Part shown: positions 1 through 8,131 of the stretch, one piece after another
Position numbering within the stretch: position 1 is the stretch's first letter
Layout: every line of letters begins with the position of its first letter
From: Ktedonospora formicarum
GTDB lineage: Bacteria > Chloroflexota > Ktedonobacteria > Ktedonobacterales > Ktedonobacteraceae
Direction of reading: 5' to 3'
Assembly (NCBI RefSeq): GCF_016587355.1
Contig: NZ_BNJF01000005.1
Location: 186,001 to 250,000 of the forward strand
DNA: 64,000 nucleotides
Notes under the pieces: generated by a model
Told to the model about the DNA's origin: nothing
What the model saw: only the letters and a program-made list of their open reading frames with translations
Databases searched by the model: none
Program-made: the position numbers and the translations under genes

Positions 1-1173
1 ATCGATGATCACACTATCGAGCCAAGAGAGTATCATCGCAGGCTACGAGAGTGGTGTCGCATGATGCGCGCGTCTCACCCGGTCGCCTATGATGATGAGA
101 GTAAGACCTGGCTTGTTTCTCGCTATGAAGATGTGGTGCGTGTGCAGAGCGATTACACTACCTTTTCCTCGGAGCACAGTCTCAATCGCGAGCGCCGCCA
201 GGTCGTGCGCCGAGACCAGCCGAGCATTATTGAACTGGACCCACCACGCCATAGGCAGATGCGTTCGCTCATCACAGCAAGCTTCTCGGCGCGTACAATT
301 GCCGAGATGGCTCCTCAGATTGAGCGGATCGTCGACGAGTTGCTCGATAAAGCCATTACCGAGGGGCATGTGGAATGGATGGATAGCTTCGCTAACCCTC
401 TTCCCGTGATGGTTATCTCTGATATGCTAGGTATGCCGCGCGCGAAATGGCGACAATTCAAGGAGTGGAACGACGCTCTCACTATCGATGATGAGAATGG
501 CGCGCGTGCCAGTGAAGCGTTCACTGAATACTTTGAGCAATCGATTGAGGAGCGGCGACGTCAGCCGCGTAATGACATCCTGAGCCTGCTCATCAACTCT
601 GAGGTGGATGGTGAGCGCCTGAGCCATGATGAATTGATGGGCTTCTGCTTTACCCTCTTTATCGCGGGCAATATTACCACGACCAGTATTCTTGGCAATG
701 CCTTGCTCTGTTTTGACGCCAACCCCCAGACACTAACGCAACTTAAAGAGCGGCCTGAGATTGTTCCCAGCGCCGTTGAAGAGATTATTCGGTATATGCC
801 ACCCTTCCGCGCGGGACTAAATGATCTGGTGCTGGGTCGGGTTGCGAAGAGGGATGTTGAGATAGGTGGTGAGCTGATTCAGAAGGGCGCGTATGTGCAG
901 ATTAACCGTCTCTCCGCCAACTTTGACGAACAGGTCTTCCCCGATGCGGAGCGCTTCGATATTGAGCGTAATCCCAATAAGCATCAATCGTTCGGGCATG
1001 GTGTCCATTTCTGTATAGGCGCGCCACTGGCACGTCTGGAAACGAAGATTGCCCTGACGAAACTCGCTGAACGCGTCAAGAAAACACATATCGTTGAAGG
1101 CGAACCTCTGGAGCAGGTCCGCCATCAGCTTCTCTTCGGCTTGAAACGCCTCCCTATCTATCTCGAAGTATAG
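1..1173 (+). CDS. Cytochrome P450 (5' end outside window)
   Basis: Heme-thiolate monooxygenase. The reading frame is open from base 1 and already reads P450-like sequence before the ATG at 61, so the true start lies upstream and the first codons are missing. Visible landmarks are the I-helix oxygen-binding stretch (LFIAGNITTTS), the K-helix ExxR (EEIIRY), and the heme loop FGHGVHFCIGAPLARLE with the axial Cys. Bacterial class I (CYP1xx-like) soluble enzyme with no membrane anchor seen; substrate unknown. The I-helix reads AGN-I-TTT where many relatives have AGxxTT, which is normal. A strong terminator follows directly, so it is the last gene of its transcript. Confidence 0.93.
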   Translation: MDDHTIEPREYHRRLREWCRMMRASHPVAYDDESKTWLVSRYEDVVRVQSDYTTFSSEHSLNRERRQVVRRDQPSIIELDPPRHRQMRSLITASFSARTIAEMAPQIERIVDELLDKAITEGHVEWMDSFANPLPVMVISDMLGMPRAKWRQFKEWNDALTIDDENGARASEAFTEYFEQSIEERRRQPRNDILSLLINSEVDGERLSHDELMGFCFTLFIAGNITTTSILGNALLCFDANPQTLTQLKERPEIVPSAVEEIIRYMPPFRAGLNDLVLGRVAKRDVEIGGELIQKGAYVQINRLSANFDEQVFPDAERFDIERNPNKHQSFGHGVHFCIGAPLARLETKIALTKLAERVKKTHIVEGEPLEQVRHQLLFGLKRLPIYLEV

Positions 1174-1179
1174 TAATGG

Positions 1180-1228
1180 CAATATGAAGTTCGCATTGTC
1201 AGCAATGCGAACTTCATATTGTTGTTAA
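1180..1228 (+). terminator. Rho-independent terminator after the P450
   Basis: Perfect 19-bp arms (1180-1198 and 1203-1221) with a 4-base loop, followed by a T-rich stretch. It starts a few bases after the P450 stop codon. Confidence 0.85.
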
Positions 1229-1443
1229 TCTTTTAGACCGTAAAAGCTATAGAATGCTTTAATAAATGAGTTGCAGGTCGAGGAACTCTTGTGGATAGTG
1301 CATCAAACAATCCTTTGCAAACAGGTGGGGAATTCGAGATGTCAGCAGCTTAAATAGCACCAGAATGGCGAGGCTGGTGTAGAGTGCGAGTTGGGAATAG
1401 GCTCAATCTTTCTGGTTTACATTGCTCCTAGTATAATAGCTGT
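1229..1443. other. Intergenic, no gene seen
   Basis: AT-richer spacer between the P450 terminator and the convergent hypothetical gene. No ORF with a ribosome site and no clear hairpin was seen. Confidence 0.5.
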
Positions 1444-2163
1444 TCAGGAGCTTGCTATTTCGTATTCTTTGATGGCGTTTTGTGCGATGCTGAGGTTTAC
1501 ATCAGTGCAATCACGGTAGTAGCGGATGGCAATTAGCGAGTGACCTCTTTGTAGGAGGAAGCGAATAATTGCCGGTTCGGGTGTGCGTGCTTGATGGAAG
1601 AGCCAGAGGTCGCGCCCCTCGGCGATATCTTCTTGTAGGTACGCGATAGCTTCGTGAGCCTCTTCCGGCGACGAACCGGTACTGGAGCAGAAATAGGTGA
1701 GCGCATCTTCCTCATATCCAGCTTTGAGGAGGAGGATGGTTACGATAGGGTCAGCCCCTGGTTGTGTCGTAAGAGATTGATCTATGCTGTGAGAGGAGTT
1801 GTAGCCTTCCAGGTCGAGAATGGTGTGCATGGCTTCGCTGTATGAGACCGAGTTTTCTTCCTGATAAAGCTGAATGGCGCGTTCTCGTACCAGGGTAATG
1901 AGAGCCAGGGAGGGGGCCTTAAACTGGCGTACCAGTTGTGTGCGCGCTTTCTGCTGCCTCATGCGTTGTGTCACCTGAGAAATTGGTGATTTGGGCCGGC
2001 GTCTGTCTGGTCTTGTGGCTGGTCGTGAGGATTCATCGCGTTGTGGTGGGTGCGGCCTGGACAGTTCTTCATGCCGTCGGGCAGATTGTGACGGGGATGG
2101 TCGGCGTATGGCAAGAAAGACAATGACGAATATTATAATCATGATTATGGTTATCTCGGGCAT
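1444..2163 (-). CDS. Membrane-anchored protein with L7/L12-like helical repeats
   Basis: About 239 aa, function unknown. An upstream in-frame ATG exists at 2184, but the ATG at 2163 is chosen because AGGAG sits about 10 bases before it and the protein then begins directly with a membrane helix (residues about 3-19, ITIIMIIIFVIVFLAI). A basic, Pro/Arg-rich linker (about 20-85) follows, then a helical C-terminal part. Two stretches near the C-terminus (around YFCSSTGSSPEEAHEAIAYL and YYRDCTDVNLSIAQNAIKEY) share the A-x-x-Y-x-x-x-T-x(6)-A-x-x-A-I pattern that resembles the bL12 C-terminal helices. Such modules are seen in many uncharacterised Chloroflexota proteins (family recollection). Probably an N-in, single-pass protein with a cytosolic domain. 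Confidence 0.7.
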   Translation of the reverse strand: MPEITIIMIIIFVIVFLAIRRPSPSQSARRHEELSRPHPPQRDESSRPATRPDRRRPKSPISQVTQRMRQQKARTQLVRQFKAPSLALITLVRERAIQLYQEENSVSYSEAMHTILDLEGYNSSHSIDQSLTTQPGADPIVTILLLKAGYEEDALTYFCSSTGSSPEEAHEAIAYLQEDIAEGRDLWLFHQARTPEPAIIRFLLQRGHSLIAIRYYRDCTDVNLSIAQNAIKEYEIASS

Positions 2164-2255
2164 TCGAGTTCTCTCCTCTTGCAAGTGTGTGGCTCTCTAT
2201 TCTATAGACGCGAGGATGAGCTCTTTCTCGAATATATGGCCCCGCGAAAAGCGGT

Positions 2256-2285
2256 AGGCACGATCTTGAATTCAAGATCGTGCCT
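2256..2285 (-). terminator. 30-bp perfect palindrome, likely terminator
   Basis: Perfect palindrome with an EcoRI-like centre (GAATTC), lying 14 bases past the stop of the SnoaL-like gene. Read on the minus strand it is followed by a short CTTTT stretch. Terminator is the simplest reading. Confidence 0.6.
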
Positions 2286-2298
2286 GTTGGGATGTGTG

Positions 2299-2751
2299 TT
2301 ACATGGGGCGCCCGGCTGGTTTGCCTGGAAAGGGGGTTACACGGTTGTTCTGGAAGGCGCGAATAAGCCACTGTCCATTGTTCTTCACAAAGACTGTCGT
2401 GTTGATGGACTGGCGATCATCAGAGGCCACTTCCTGCCCGTCCAGGCGTGAAGCGCCGCCGCTGATGAGAAGCGCGACGGTGGGGGAGAGGAATTCTAAG
2501 CGCGGTTCGCGATATCCCTCAAGCTGAGAACCTTTCAGGGGACCTGTAAAGAGAAACTGGTGAAGTTTGGCAATTGCGATTGCACCCTTGCTGTGTGTGC
2601 CCATGACATCAACATAATCGGCGTCCTCGGTAAAGCAAGTTCCGTATCCCTGTCCATCGCCGTTATTCCAGTAGCCAATGAGTTGCTTCAGGAGAGATTG
2701 AATGTCTTCGATGTCTTTGGCTTCGTTTGAGTCGCTTTGAAATTGAGCCAT
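2299..2751 (-). CDS. SgcJ/EcaC-type SnoaL-like protein (NTF2 fold)
   Basis: 150 aa. Start ATG at 2751 has AAAGGAA upstream; the longer ORF (2856) has no better site. Sequence pattern fits SgcJ/EcaC/SnoaL-like proteins: helix (DIEDIQSLLKQLIGYWNNGD), then GTCFTEDADYVDVMGT, a conserved region around GPLKGSQLEGYREPRLEFL, and the final beta strands WLIRAFQNNR. These small NTF2-fold proteins are either enzymes acting on small hydrophobic molecules or binding domains; the actual substrate cannot be told. It is transcribed divergently from the MarR gene at 3016, whose operator lies between them, so joint control is plausible. Confidence 0.8.
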   Translation of the reverse strand: MAQFQSDSNEAKDIEDIQSLLKQLIGYWNNGDGQGYGTCFTEDADYVDVMGTHSKGAIAIAKLHQFLFTGPLKGSQLEGYREPRLEFLSPTVALLISGGASRLDGQEVASDDRQSINTTVFVKNNGQWLIRAFQNNRVTPFPGKPAGRPM

Positions 2752-2843
2752 TGCCCGATTCCTTTCTTTGCTTTTGATCCCAATAAGCCGCCTGTGATGG
2801 CTTGGGAGCATTAGTACAGCATGCAGAGTGATTGAGCCAGGTT

Positions 2844-2868
2844 GGCTAAGGCGCAACGCCTACATATG
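2844..2868 (+). repeat. REP-like element, diverged copy
   Basis: A GGC...GCC hairpin followed by TACATATG. It shares the layout and the TACATAT tail of the copies at 8981, 9087, 10105, 17707 and 43528, with a shorter stem. Confidence 0.45.
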
Positions 2869-2953
2869 GAATAGCCCAAGATTTCTGAACACCGCTATTA
2901 TAGGTCGTAAATTATTTCATGTGATCATGATTGTGATACAATTTGTTAGTTGA

Positions 2954-2985
2954 ATCAAATATCTAGATCTGACTAGATATTTGAT
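2954..2985. promoter_or_regulatory. MarR operator (13-bp perfect inverted repeat)
   Basis: Arms ATCAAATATCTAG (2954-2966) and CTAGATATTTGAT (2973-2985) with a 6-bp spacer. It lies between a possible -10 (TACAAT, 2937-2942) and the MarR start at 3016, the position expected for autorepression. The SnoaL-like gene on the other strand may be co-regulated. Confidence 0.8.
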
Positions 2986-3015
2986 ATGTCTAAATATATA
3001 TTATGGAGGGATGGT

Positions 3016-3531
3016 TTGTCAAGACATCAATCAGTATCTCACTCAAAGCGAGAGAGCCTTATTGAGGCGGTTATGCGAGCGAGCCGCGAGAATAGCACTA
3101 CAGCGGTATTTTTTCATACCTTTATGGCTGAGCAGGTTGGATTAGGCGCGACTGAGAGCAAGACTCTCTACCTGCTCGGAGCTAGAGGGCCTATGACAGC
3201 GGGCGAGATCGCGCGCGAGACAGGATTAACCACCCCTTCGGTGACGAGCCTCATTGATCGACTTGAAAGCAAAGGTTTTGTGCGGCGGGTGCGAGATAGT
3301 CATGACCGGCGGAGGGTGATTGTGGAGCAGAGACCGGAACGACTGGCGGAACTGAATAACCTGTTCGGCTCGCTAGCAGACGAATTTGGAGACATTGTGG
3401 ATGCGTATAGCGATGATCAATTGGCCGCCATTGCGGATTATCTGACGCGGTCTAGCGAGCGGTCGCGAGAGATTGTCGCCAGGTTACAAAAAAGGAAGCA
3501 AGACGCGCCAGAGGCGGAGGGCAATCGATAA
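3016..3531 (+). CDS. MarR-family transcriptional regulator
   Basis: 171 aa from a TTG start. An ATG at 2986 opens the same frame, but it touches the operator palindrome, whereas TTG 3016 has GGAGGG six bases upstream, so 3016 is preferred. Winged-helix core: ESKTLYLLGARGPMTAGEIA, recognition-helix region GLTTPSVTSLIDRLESKGFV, then the wing RRVRDSHDRRRVIVE with the Asp-Arg-Arg typical of MarR. Dimerising helices at both ends. Likely a ligand-responsive repressor of itself and possibly of the divergent SnoaL gene and the aldo/keto reductase downstream (83-bp gap, no terminator seen between them). Confidence 0.9.
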   Translation: MSRHQSVSHSKRESLIEAVMRASRENSTTAVFFHTFMAEQVGLGATESKTLYLLGARGPMTAGEIARETGLTTPSVTSLIDRLESKGFVRRVRDSHDRRRVIVEQRPERLAELNNLFGSLADEFGDIVDAYSDDQLAAIADYLTRSSERSREIVARLQKRKQDAPEAEGNR

Positions 3532-3614
3532 TTCTGGAATAAAAGCGGGTCGCTTTGTGTTGTAGGTAGGCGTAACAGTGAGCTTAAAGTTTCGGAAGGA
3601 GACAGTGTACGAAC

Positions 3615-4562
3615 ATGCAGTATCGTCATCTTGGAAACGCTGGCGTCAAAGTGAGTAGCGTTGCTCTGGGTGGTTGGATCAACTATGGTGAGGGCAAGAC
3701 TGCTCCCGATGCCGCCCAACAGGTCATCAAGACCGCTTATGAGCAGGGAATTAACTATTTTGATATCGCAGATGTGTACGGTCGTGGTGAGGCGGAGAAG
3801 GAGATGGGCGCGGTCCTGCGCGACTATCCTCGTCATTCGCTTGTCATCGCGTCTAAGGTCTTCTGGCCGATGAGCGATGAGGTCAATGATCGCGGCCTCT
3901 CGCGTAAACATATTATGGAGAGCGTTGAGAAGAGCCTCCAGCGGATCGGGACTGATTACCTGGATATATATTTCTGCCATCGTCCAGATCCCGAAACGCC
4001 GCTGGTAGAGACTGCCCGCGCTATGGATGATCTTGTGCATCAGGGCAAGGTGCTCTATTGGGGTACCTCTGAGTGGACCGGATCGCAGATCGCCGAAGTC
4101 TACCAGATTTGTGAGCGCTATAACCTCTATCCACCTACCGTTGAGCAACCACAGTATTCTATGCTTTACCGCGAGCGGGTTGAGCAGGAAATTCTCCCCA
4201 TCACAGAGCCACGTGGTATTGGCCTTGTCATCTTCTCACCTCTGGCTCAGGGCATGCTGACGGGTAAGTACGACAACGGTGTAGGCGAGGGGACACGCTT
4301 CAATCGCGAGACCTGGGCGCGTGATCGCTTCTTCACTGAAGAGAATACCACTCGTGTACGCAAACTGAAGGAGATTGCTGACGACCTGGGTGTCACTCGC
4401 GCGCAACTGGCGCTTGCCTGGGTTCTGCGCCACACTGGCGTAAGCAGCGTCATCATCGGCGCGACACGTCCAGAGCAAGTCAATGATAATGTGAAGGCTA
4501 TCGAAGTTAGCGATAAACTGACCGAAGATGTGCTCCAGCGCATTGATGCTATTTTGGGATAG
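3615..4562 (+). CDS. Aldo/keto reductase (Kv-beta-like)
   Basis: 315 aa, full length for the family. NADPH-dependent reduction of carbonyl compounds in the cytosol, TIM-barrel fold. The catalytic tetrad is visible: Asp50 (YFDIADVYG), Tyr55, Lys81 (VIASKVFWP) and His122 (YFCHRPDP). The C-terminal cofactor region reads GVSSVIIGATRPEQVNDNVKA. The similarity is closest to the potassium-channel beta-subunit-like AKRs (AKR6/YajO-like), judged by eye. AAGGAG lies about 13 bases before the ATG, a little far. It follows the MarR gene on the same strand and may be its target; a strong terminator ends the transcript. Confidence 0.92.
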   Translation: MQYRHLGNAGVKVSSVALGGWINYGEGKTAPDAAQQVIKTAYEQGINYFDIADVYGRGEAEKEMGAVLRDYPRHSLVIASKVFWPMSDEVNDRGLSRKHIMESVEKSLQRIGTDYLDIYFCHRPDPETPLVETARAMDDLVHQGKVLYWGTSEWTGSQIAEVYQICERYNLYPPTVEQPQYSMLYRERVEQEILPITEPRGIGLVIFSPLAQGMLTGKYDNGVGEGTRFNRETWARDRFFTEENTTRVRKLKEIADDLGVTRAQLALAWVLRHTGVSSVIIGATRPEQVNDNVKAIEVSDKLTEDVLQRIDAILG

Positions 4563-4584
4563 CTAAAGCGCTGCGCGATATATA

Positions 4585-4629
4585 GGGGCAGGCGGATTTT
4601 GTCATGAACAAAACCCGCCTGCCCCTTTT
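4585..4629 (+). terminator. Terminator after aldo/keto reductase
   Basis: GC-rich stem beginning GGGGCAGGCGG and closing CCGCCTGCCCC, followed by TTTT. Confidence 0.9.
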
Positions 4630-4978
4630 GGGATTGAGTGAGAGCAGGAGACTTGAAAGCTTTGAGCCGCCATAGGCGGCTGTGTATAGTGTCTATATGC
4701 CATGTATGAAAATGTAGCTTTATCTCGCATTTTAGCCCGCTATCGCGCTAAATTCTTGTGCAATTTATACGAAAGTTTATCTATAAATTCTGATTATTCG
4801 CCACTACTCTCTAAAGGGAAGAGTCTTTATACTATGAAGGTGGTAGATTGTTTGCTCTTGTGCAAGGGGGCCTCTCCTTGCTTACAAGGAGATCAATCTC
4901 ATGTAACGTCTGTATAGAGATAAGGGAATGCGTTCAGTCGCCAGAGTTGTCGACGAGTTTCACCTCCTCCCTCCCCCG

Positions 4979-5023
4979 AGAGATGGCCCATGACTAATTA
5001 GCTCATGTGGTCCATCTCTTTTT
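4979..5023 (+). terminator. Orphan terminator, possible end of a small RNA
   Basis: Stem AGAGATGG / CCATCTCT with an inner continuation (CCATGA / TCATG-GG) and a T5 tail. No upstream protein gene explains it, so it could close a small RNA beginning near 4830; the possible promoter there is weak. Confidence 0.5.
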
Positions 5024-5279
5024 ATGTGCACTCTGCACACAACAAGCAATGGCTAAAAGCTCTATGTCCATACACATATCGCGGACTTATTTTTGTTGGA
5101 TACGTTTCATGAGGAGATAGAAGCGTCCATGTGTGCGAATGTTATAAAAGTGGTTGGCATTCGAGCGAGATAGAGGGATGGGCGTAATCTCAACGCCCTG
5201 TAAGTTGAAAATTGTGGCTTTCCCATCACCTACAATTTGTGCATACTATACAAAAGTGGGGAAGTTAAATTGTGTTATT

Positions 5280-5309
5280 TTGTCAATGTACGATGAGTCA
5301 ATCTATATG
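5280..5309 (+). promoter_or_regulatory. Candidate sigma70-type promoter for amt
   Basis: TTGTCA, 18-bp spacer, TATATG. It would give a leader of roughly 350 bases that includes the two direct repeats. No NtrC or GlnR site was recognised. Confidence 0.35.
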
Positions 5310-5324
5310 GTACATTTCTCTTAT

Positions 5325-5444
5325 GGTTCTTATACGACCCCCAACGCCGCTAGTCGCGGCTAGCACTGACGCGCTCAGGGTTTCGAGAGGCTGGGTTCTT
5401 ACGCGAACCCCAACGCCGCCTATTTGCGGCTATCGCGCTTAGGG
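5325..5444. repeat. Two tandem, imperfect ~55-bp repeats with hairpins
   Basis: Unit 1 (5325-5380) and unit 2 (5394-5444) share GGTTCTTA..CGA, CCCCAACGCCGC, a GCCGC/GCGGC stem, and CGCGCT(C/T)AGGG. Each can fold on its own. The pair sits in the putative amt leader. Confidence 0.6.
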
Positions 5445-5669
5445 GCTCAGAGTATGAGAACATAGTTTTAGGCCTGAGAATGAATTATCTCCAATGGCAA
5501 GACGGTGCTGTGCCGCATCGCAACCAATCCTACTGTTGGATGCTCAGCAGGTCGTGATGGTTTCCCCAATGATTGAACGAAGACGTTCCAAACGGGCAAA
5601 AAGCTCCAGACATACTGAAGATCGACTGACAGTATGTCCTTGTACAGACGTTTTAAATTGGGAGGAAAG

Positions 5670-7061
5670 ATGGCAACTATTGAGACAACACGACCCTCAT
5701 CAGCCAGCGCGCTTGCCAATCCACGTACACGCTTCTTTATCCTGCACGTTCTGTTACTATTTGTAATTGGCCTGGTGGTGGGCTATGCCGCCACCTTCTT
5801 CGCGGGCTCCTCCGCAGGCAACTTTGACGCCAAGGCCATTAATAGCGGAGATACAGCCTGGGTTATTGTTTCCGCCGCTCTGGTCATGTTGATGACACCT
5901 GCGGTCGGCTTCTTCTATGGTGGTATGGTGACGCGCAAGAATGTTGTCAGCGTCATCAAGCAGTCGATACTTATTTTAGGAATTGTAAGCGTCCAGTGGG
6001 TGCTGTTCGGCTATAGCCTGGTGTTTGGTAAAGACATGGGTGGGCTGATTGGCGACCTCAGCTTCTTTGGCCTGAATGGCGTAGGATATGCCCCCAATGC
6101 GAGTTATGCTGGCACCATTCCTCAAATGGCCTTTATGGTCTTCCAGGCCATGTTCGCAATCATTACTCCAGCCCTCATTATTGGCTCTTTCGTAGAGCGC
6201 ATTCGCTTCCGCACACTGGTCCTCTTCGTGATCTTGTGGTCTACACTGGTCTATGATCCCATCGCACACTGGGTCTGGGGCGTCGGCGGCTGGCTACGCA
6301 ACCTGGGCGCGCTCGACTTCGCTGGCGGTACCGTTGTGCATATCAGCGCTGGTTTCGCGGGTCTGGCGGCGGCTATTGTGGTCGGAAAGCGCAAGGGTTA
6401 TGAACAAGGTGGACATCTGGCCTCGAACAATGTGCCCTTCGTACTACTGGGCGCGGCACTCCTCTGGTTCGGCTGGTTCGGCTTTAATGCTGGAAGTGCT
6501 CTCGCGGCCTCTCCTCTGGCTGTAAATGCCTTTGTCGTAACGAATACGGCTGCTGCTGCCTGCGCGTTGACCTGGATGGTTCTGAGCTGGGCGGAGAATC
6601 GGAAGCCTAGCGCGATGGCAACCGCTACAGGTGCTGTATGCGGACTGGTCGCGATCACGCCTGCCAGTGGTTTTGTCGGACCAATCGCGAGTATCGCCAT
6701 TGGTGTGGTCGCGGGCCTGGTCACCTACTTGATGCTTATGCTGCGCAGTAAGAAGACGCGCATTGATGATACGCTGGATGTCTGGGCCGCTCACGGTATG
6801 GGTGGTGTAACCGGCGCGCTCCTGACTGGCGTCTTCGCTGAGAAGGCTATTAATAGCGCTGGCAATAACGGCCTGCTTTTCGGCAACCCTGGTCAGTTGT
6901 GGACTCAGGTAATCGCGGTCGCGGTGACCGTAGTATATGCCTTCGTTGTCACCTTTATTCTGCTCAAGATACTCACGCCGCTGGGCTTGAGAGTATCGGC
7001 TGAAGAAGAGGAGGAGGGCCTGGATATGGCCGTCCATGGTGAGGATGGATACCGACTCTAG
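5670..7061 (+). CDS. amt: Ammonium transporter Amt
   Basis: 463 aa integral membrane channel of the Amt/MEP/Rh family that imports ammonium/ammonia. The start at 5670 is set by GGGAGGAAAG directly upstream; an in-frame ATG at 5634 lacks a site. Eleven or so hydrophobic helices are visible. Diagnostic sequence includes the region MTPAVGFFYGGMVTRKN, the first pore His in GGTVVHISAGFAGL and the second in WAAHGMGGVTGAL, as in the twin-His motif of E. coli AmtB. No glnK/PII gene is adjacent, which is less usual. The C-terminal tail (EEEEEGLDMAVHGEDGY) matches the family's cytosolic tail that contacts PII. A terminator follows. Confidence 0.97.
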   Translation: MATIETTRPSSASALANPRTRFFILHVLLLFVIGLVVGYAATFFAGSSAGNFDAKAINSGDTAWVIVSAALVMLMTPAVGFFYGGMVTRKNVVSVIKQSILILGIVSVQWVLFGYSLVFGKDMGGLIGDLSFFGLNGVGYAPNASYAGTIPQMAFMVFQAMFAIITPALIIGSFVERIRFRTLVLFVILWSTLVYDPIAHWVWGVGGWLRNLGALDFAGGTVVHISAGFAGLAAAIVVGKRKGYEQGGHLASNNVPFVLLGAALLWFGWFGFNAGSALAASPLAVNAFVVTNTAAAACALTWMVLSWAENRKPSAMATATGAVCGLVAITPASGFVGPIASIAIGVVAGLVTYLMLMLRSKKTRIDDTLDVWAAHGMGGVTGALLTGVFAEKAINSAGNNGLLFGNPGQLWTQVIAVAVTVVYAFVVTFILLKILTPLGLRVSAEEEEEGLDMAVHGEDGYRL

Positions 7062-7110
7062 CGATTCATTCAGACAACGTATCACTCTGGATTGCTAGTA
7101 GTGTCTTTCG

Positions 7111-7145
7111 AGATGGGGAGCGCGTCACACGCTCCCCATCTTTTT
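7111..7145 (+). terminator. Terminator after amt
   Basis: Stem GATGGGGAGCG / CGCTCCCCATC with a 7-base loop and a T5 tail. Confidence 0.92.
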
Positions 7146-7171
7146 GTGTGTGCCCCTTGTCTCTGGTGGAT

Positions 7172-7798
7172 TTAAGAGTTTGGCGTAGGGCTTAACCGCT
7201 CGCGAATCCACTGCATAACATTCTGGGTTGTCTCCCCAATTGATGGATGACTAGTATCATAGAGCGTCATAGGTGGGGTGGTCGTGTTGGCGTGGTTTTT
7301 GAGCCAGCGATTAAACTGAACCATCCACTGAATAAATTCCTCTGAGCCTGATTCACGCCACTCTGGACGGCGTTTCAGGCGCTCTTCTAATAGTTCGTCA
7401 TCACAGACCAGGGCCAGATAATGGAGCTTCGAGAAATAGCGGCGTTCGGGGCTGTTCTCCAGTTGTTCGGGAAGAGCTGTCCCACAGAGAACAACCGGGC
7501 GACCTGCCTGCCCAATATTTTTCGCAATGCGTAGCCATACATTATTATCGTCGTTTCCTTGCCCCTGGTTCTCACCCCAGAGGATATCAGACTCCATGAC
7601 GACGCACTCACGCAAGCGCGAAACTAGTTCCAGGGTGAGGGTTGTCTTGCCAGCGCCACTGGAACCCGTAATAATAAACAGAGGTTGCTGCAAGAATGGA
7701 TGCGGATGATGGCAGAAGGGGCAAATAGCAAATGGGCCTGCGGGATCAATCGTCTTCTCTACTGAGTATTCGCCACATTTTGGGCAGACGTTAAACAC
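7172..7798 (-). CDS. Zinc-ribbon plus P-loop nucleotide kinase-like protein
   Basis: 208 aa from a GTG start at 7798, chosen because AAGGAGG lies five bases upstream; longer in-frame starts up to 7978 have nothing comparable. The N-terminus is a four-Cys zinc ribbon (Cys5, Cys8, Cys26, Cys29: CPKCGEY...CPFCHH). It is joined to a P-loop domain with Walker A GSSGAGKT at 45-52, a region typical of small-molecule kinases (MESDILWGEN), and a lid-like basic stretch EERLKRRPEW. Resembles AAA/adenylylsulfate- or gluconate-kinase-like P-loop proteins; the substrate is unknown. Convergent with amt, each with separate ends. Confidence 0.8.
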   Translation of the reverse strand: MFNVCPKCGEYSVEKTIDPAGPFAICPFCHHPHPFLQQPLFIITGSSGAGKTTLTLELVSRLRECVVMESDILWGENQGQGNDDNNVWLRIAKNIGQAGRPVVLCGTALPEQLENSPERRYFSKLHYLALVCDDELLEERLKRRPEWRESGSEEFIQWMVQFNRWLKNHANTTTPPMTLYDTSHPSIGETTQNVMQWIRERLSPTPNS

Positions 7799-8131
7799 AA
7801 GATCCTCCTTAATCACAGTGAAAAGCAGTGCTGGTTTTGTCTGAAAGTTGTAACTTGTTCTGTAAGACAAAACCGGGTAAGATTGGGGCAATGGATCACC
7901 ACAATATGACATATTCGTGGTGATCCTATAACGTAGGCTCACGCAAGTGGGCAAGCCCCGATATGCGGAGGCGCGCATATGTAGATGCGCATCCCCTTAA
8001 ATATACTGATGGCGTCTGCGTATGCGCGCCAAGGGCTCTAGACCCGTATGAGCTACTACAAATGGCAAGAGATCCAGAGTCATTGCCTTTGATACTATAT
8101 CATAAACGAAGATGGCGCGAAGGTACTGAAT

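Larger units (their letters stand above)
4630..5669. other. Long intergenic region before amt
   Basis: About 1 kb without a credible protein gene. It holds a small hairpin (AGCCGCC-ata-GGCGGCT, 4665-4681), a terminator-like hairpin at 4979-5023, a candidate promoter at 5280-5309, and two related direct repeats at 5325-5380 and 5394-5444. The ORFs inside (for example 4702-4917 and 5468-5719) lack ribosome sites and recognisable sequence. The amt leader may therefore be long. Confidence 0.6.

Noticed and set aside
4702..4917. 71-aa ORF after the aldo/keto reductase; its 27-aa end has three Cys
   Set aside because: The ATG at 4834 lies directly on a TATACT box with no suitable ribosome site; Cys are scattered, unlike the 23118 leader.
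5325..5444. CRISPR-like array
   Set aside because: Only two imperfect units, no regular spacers and no cas genes.
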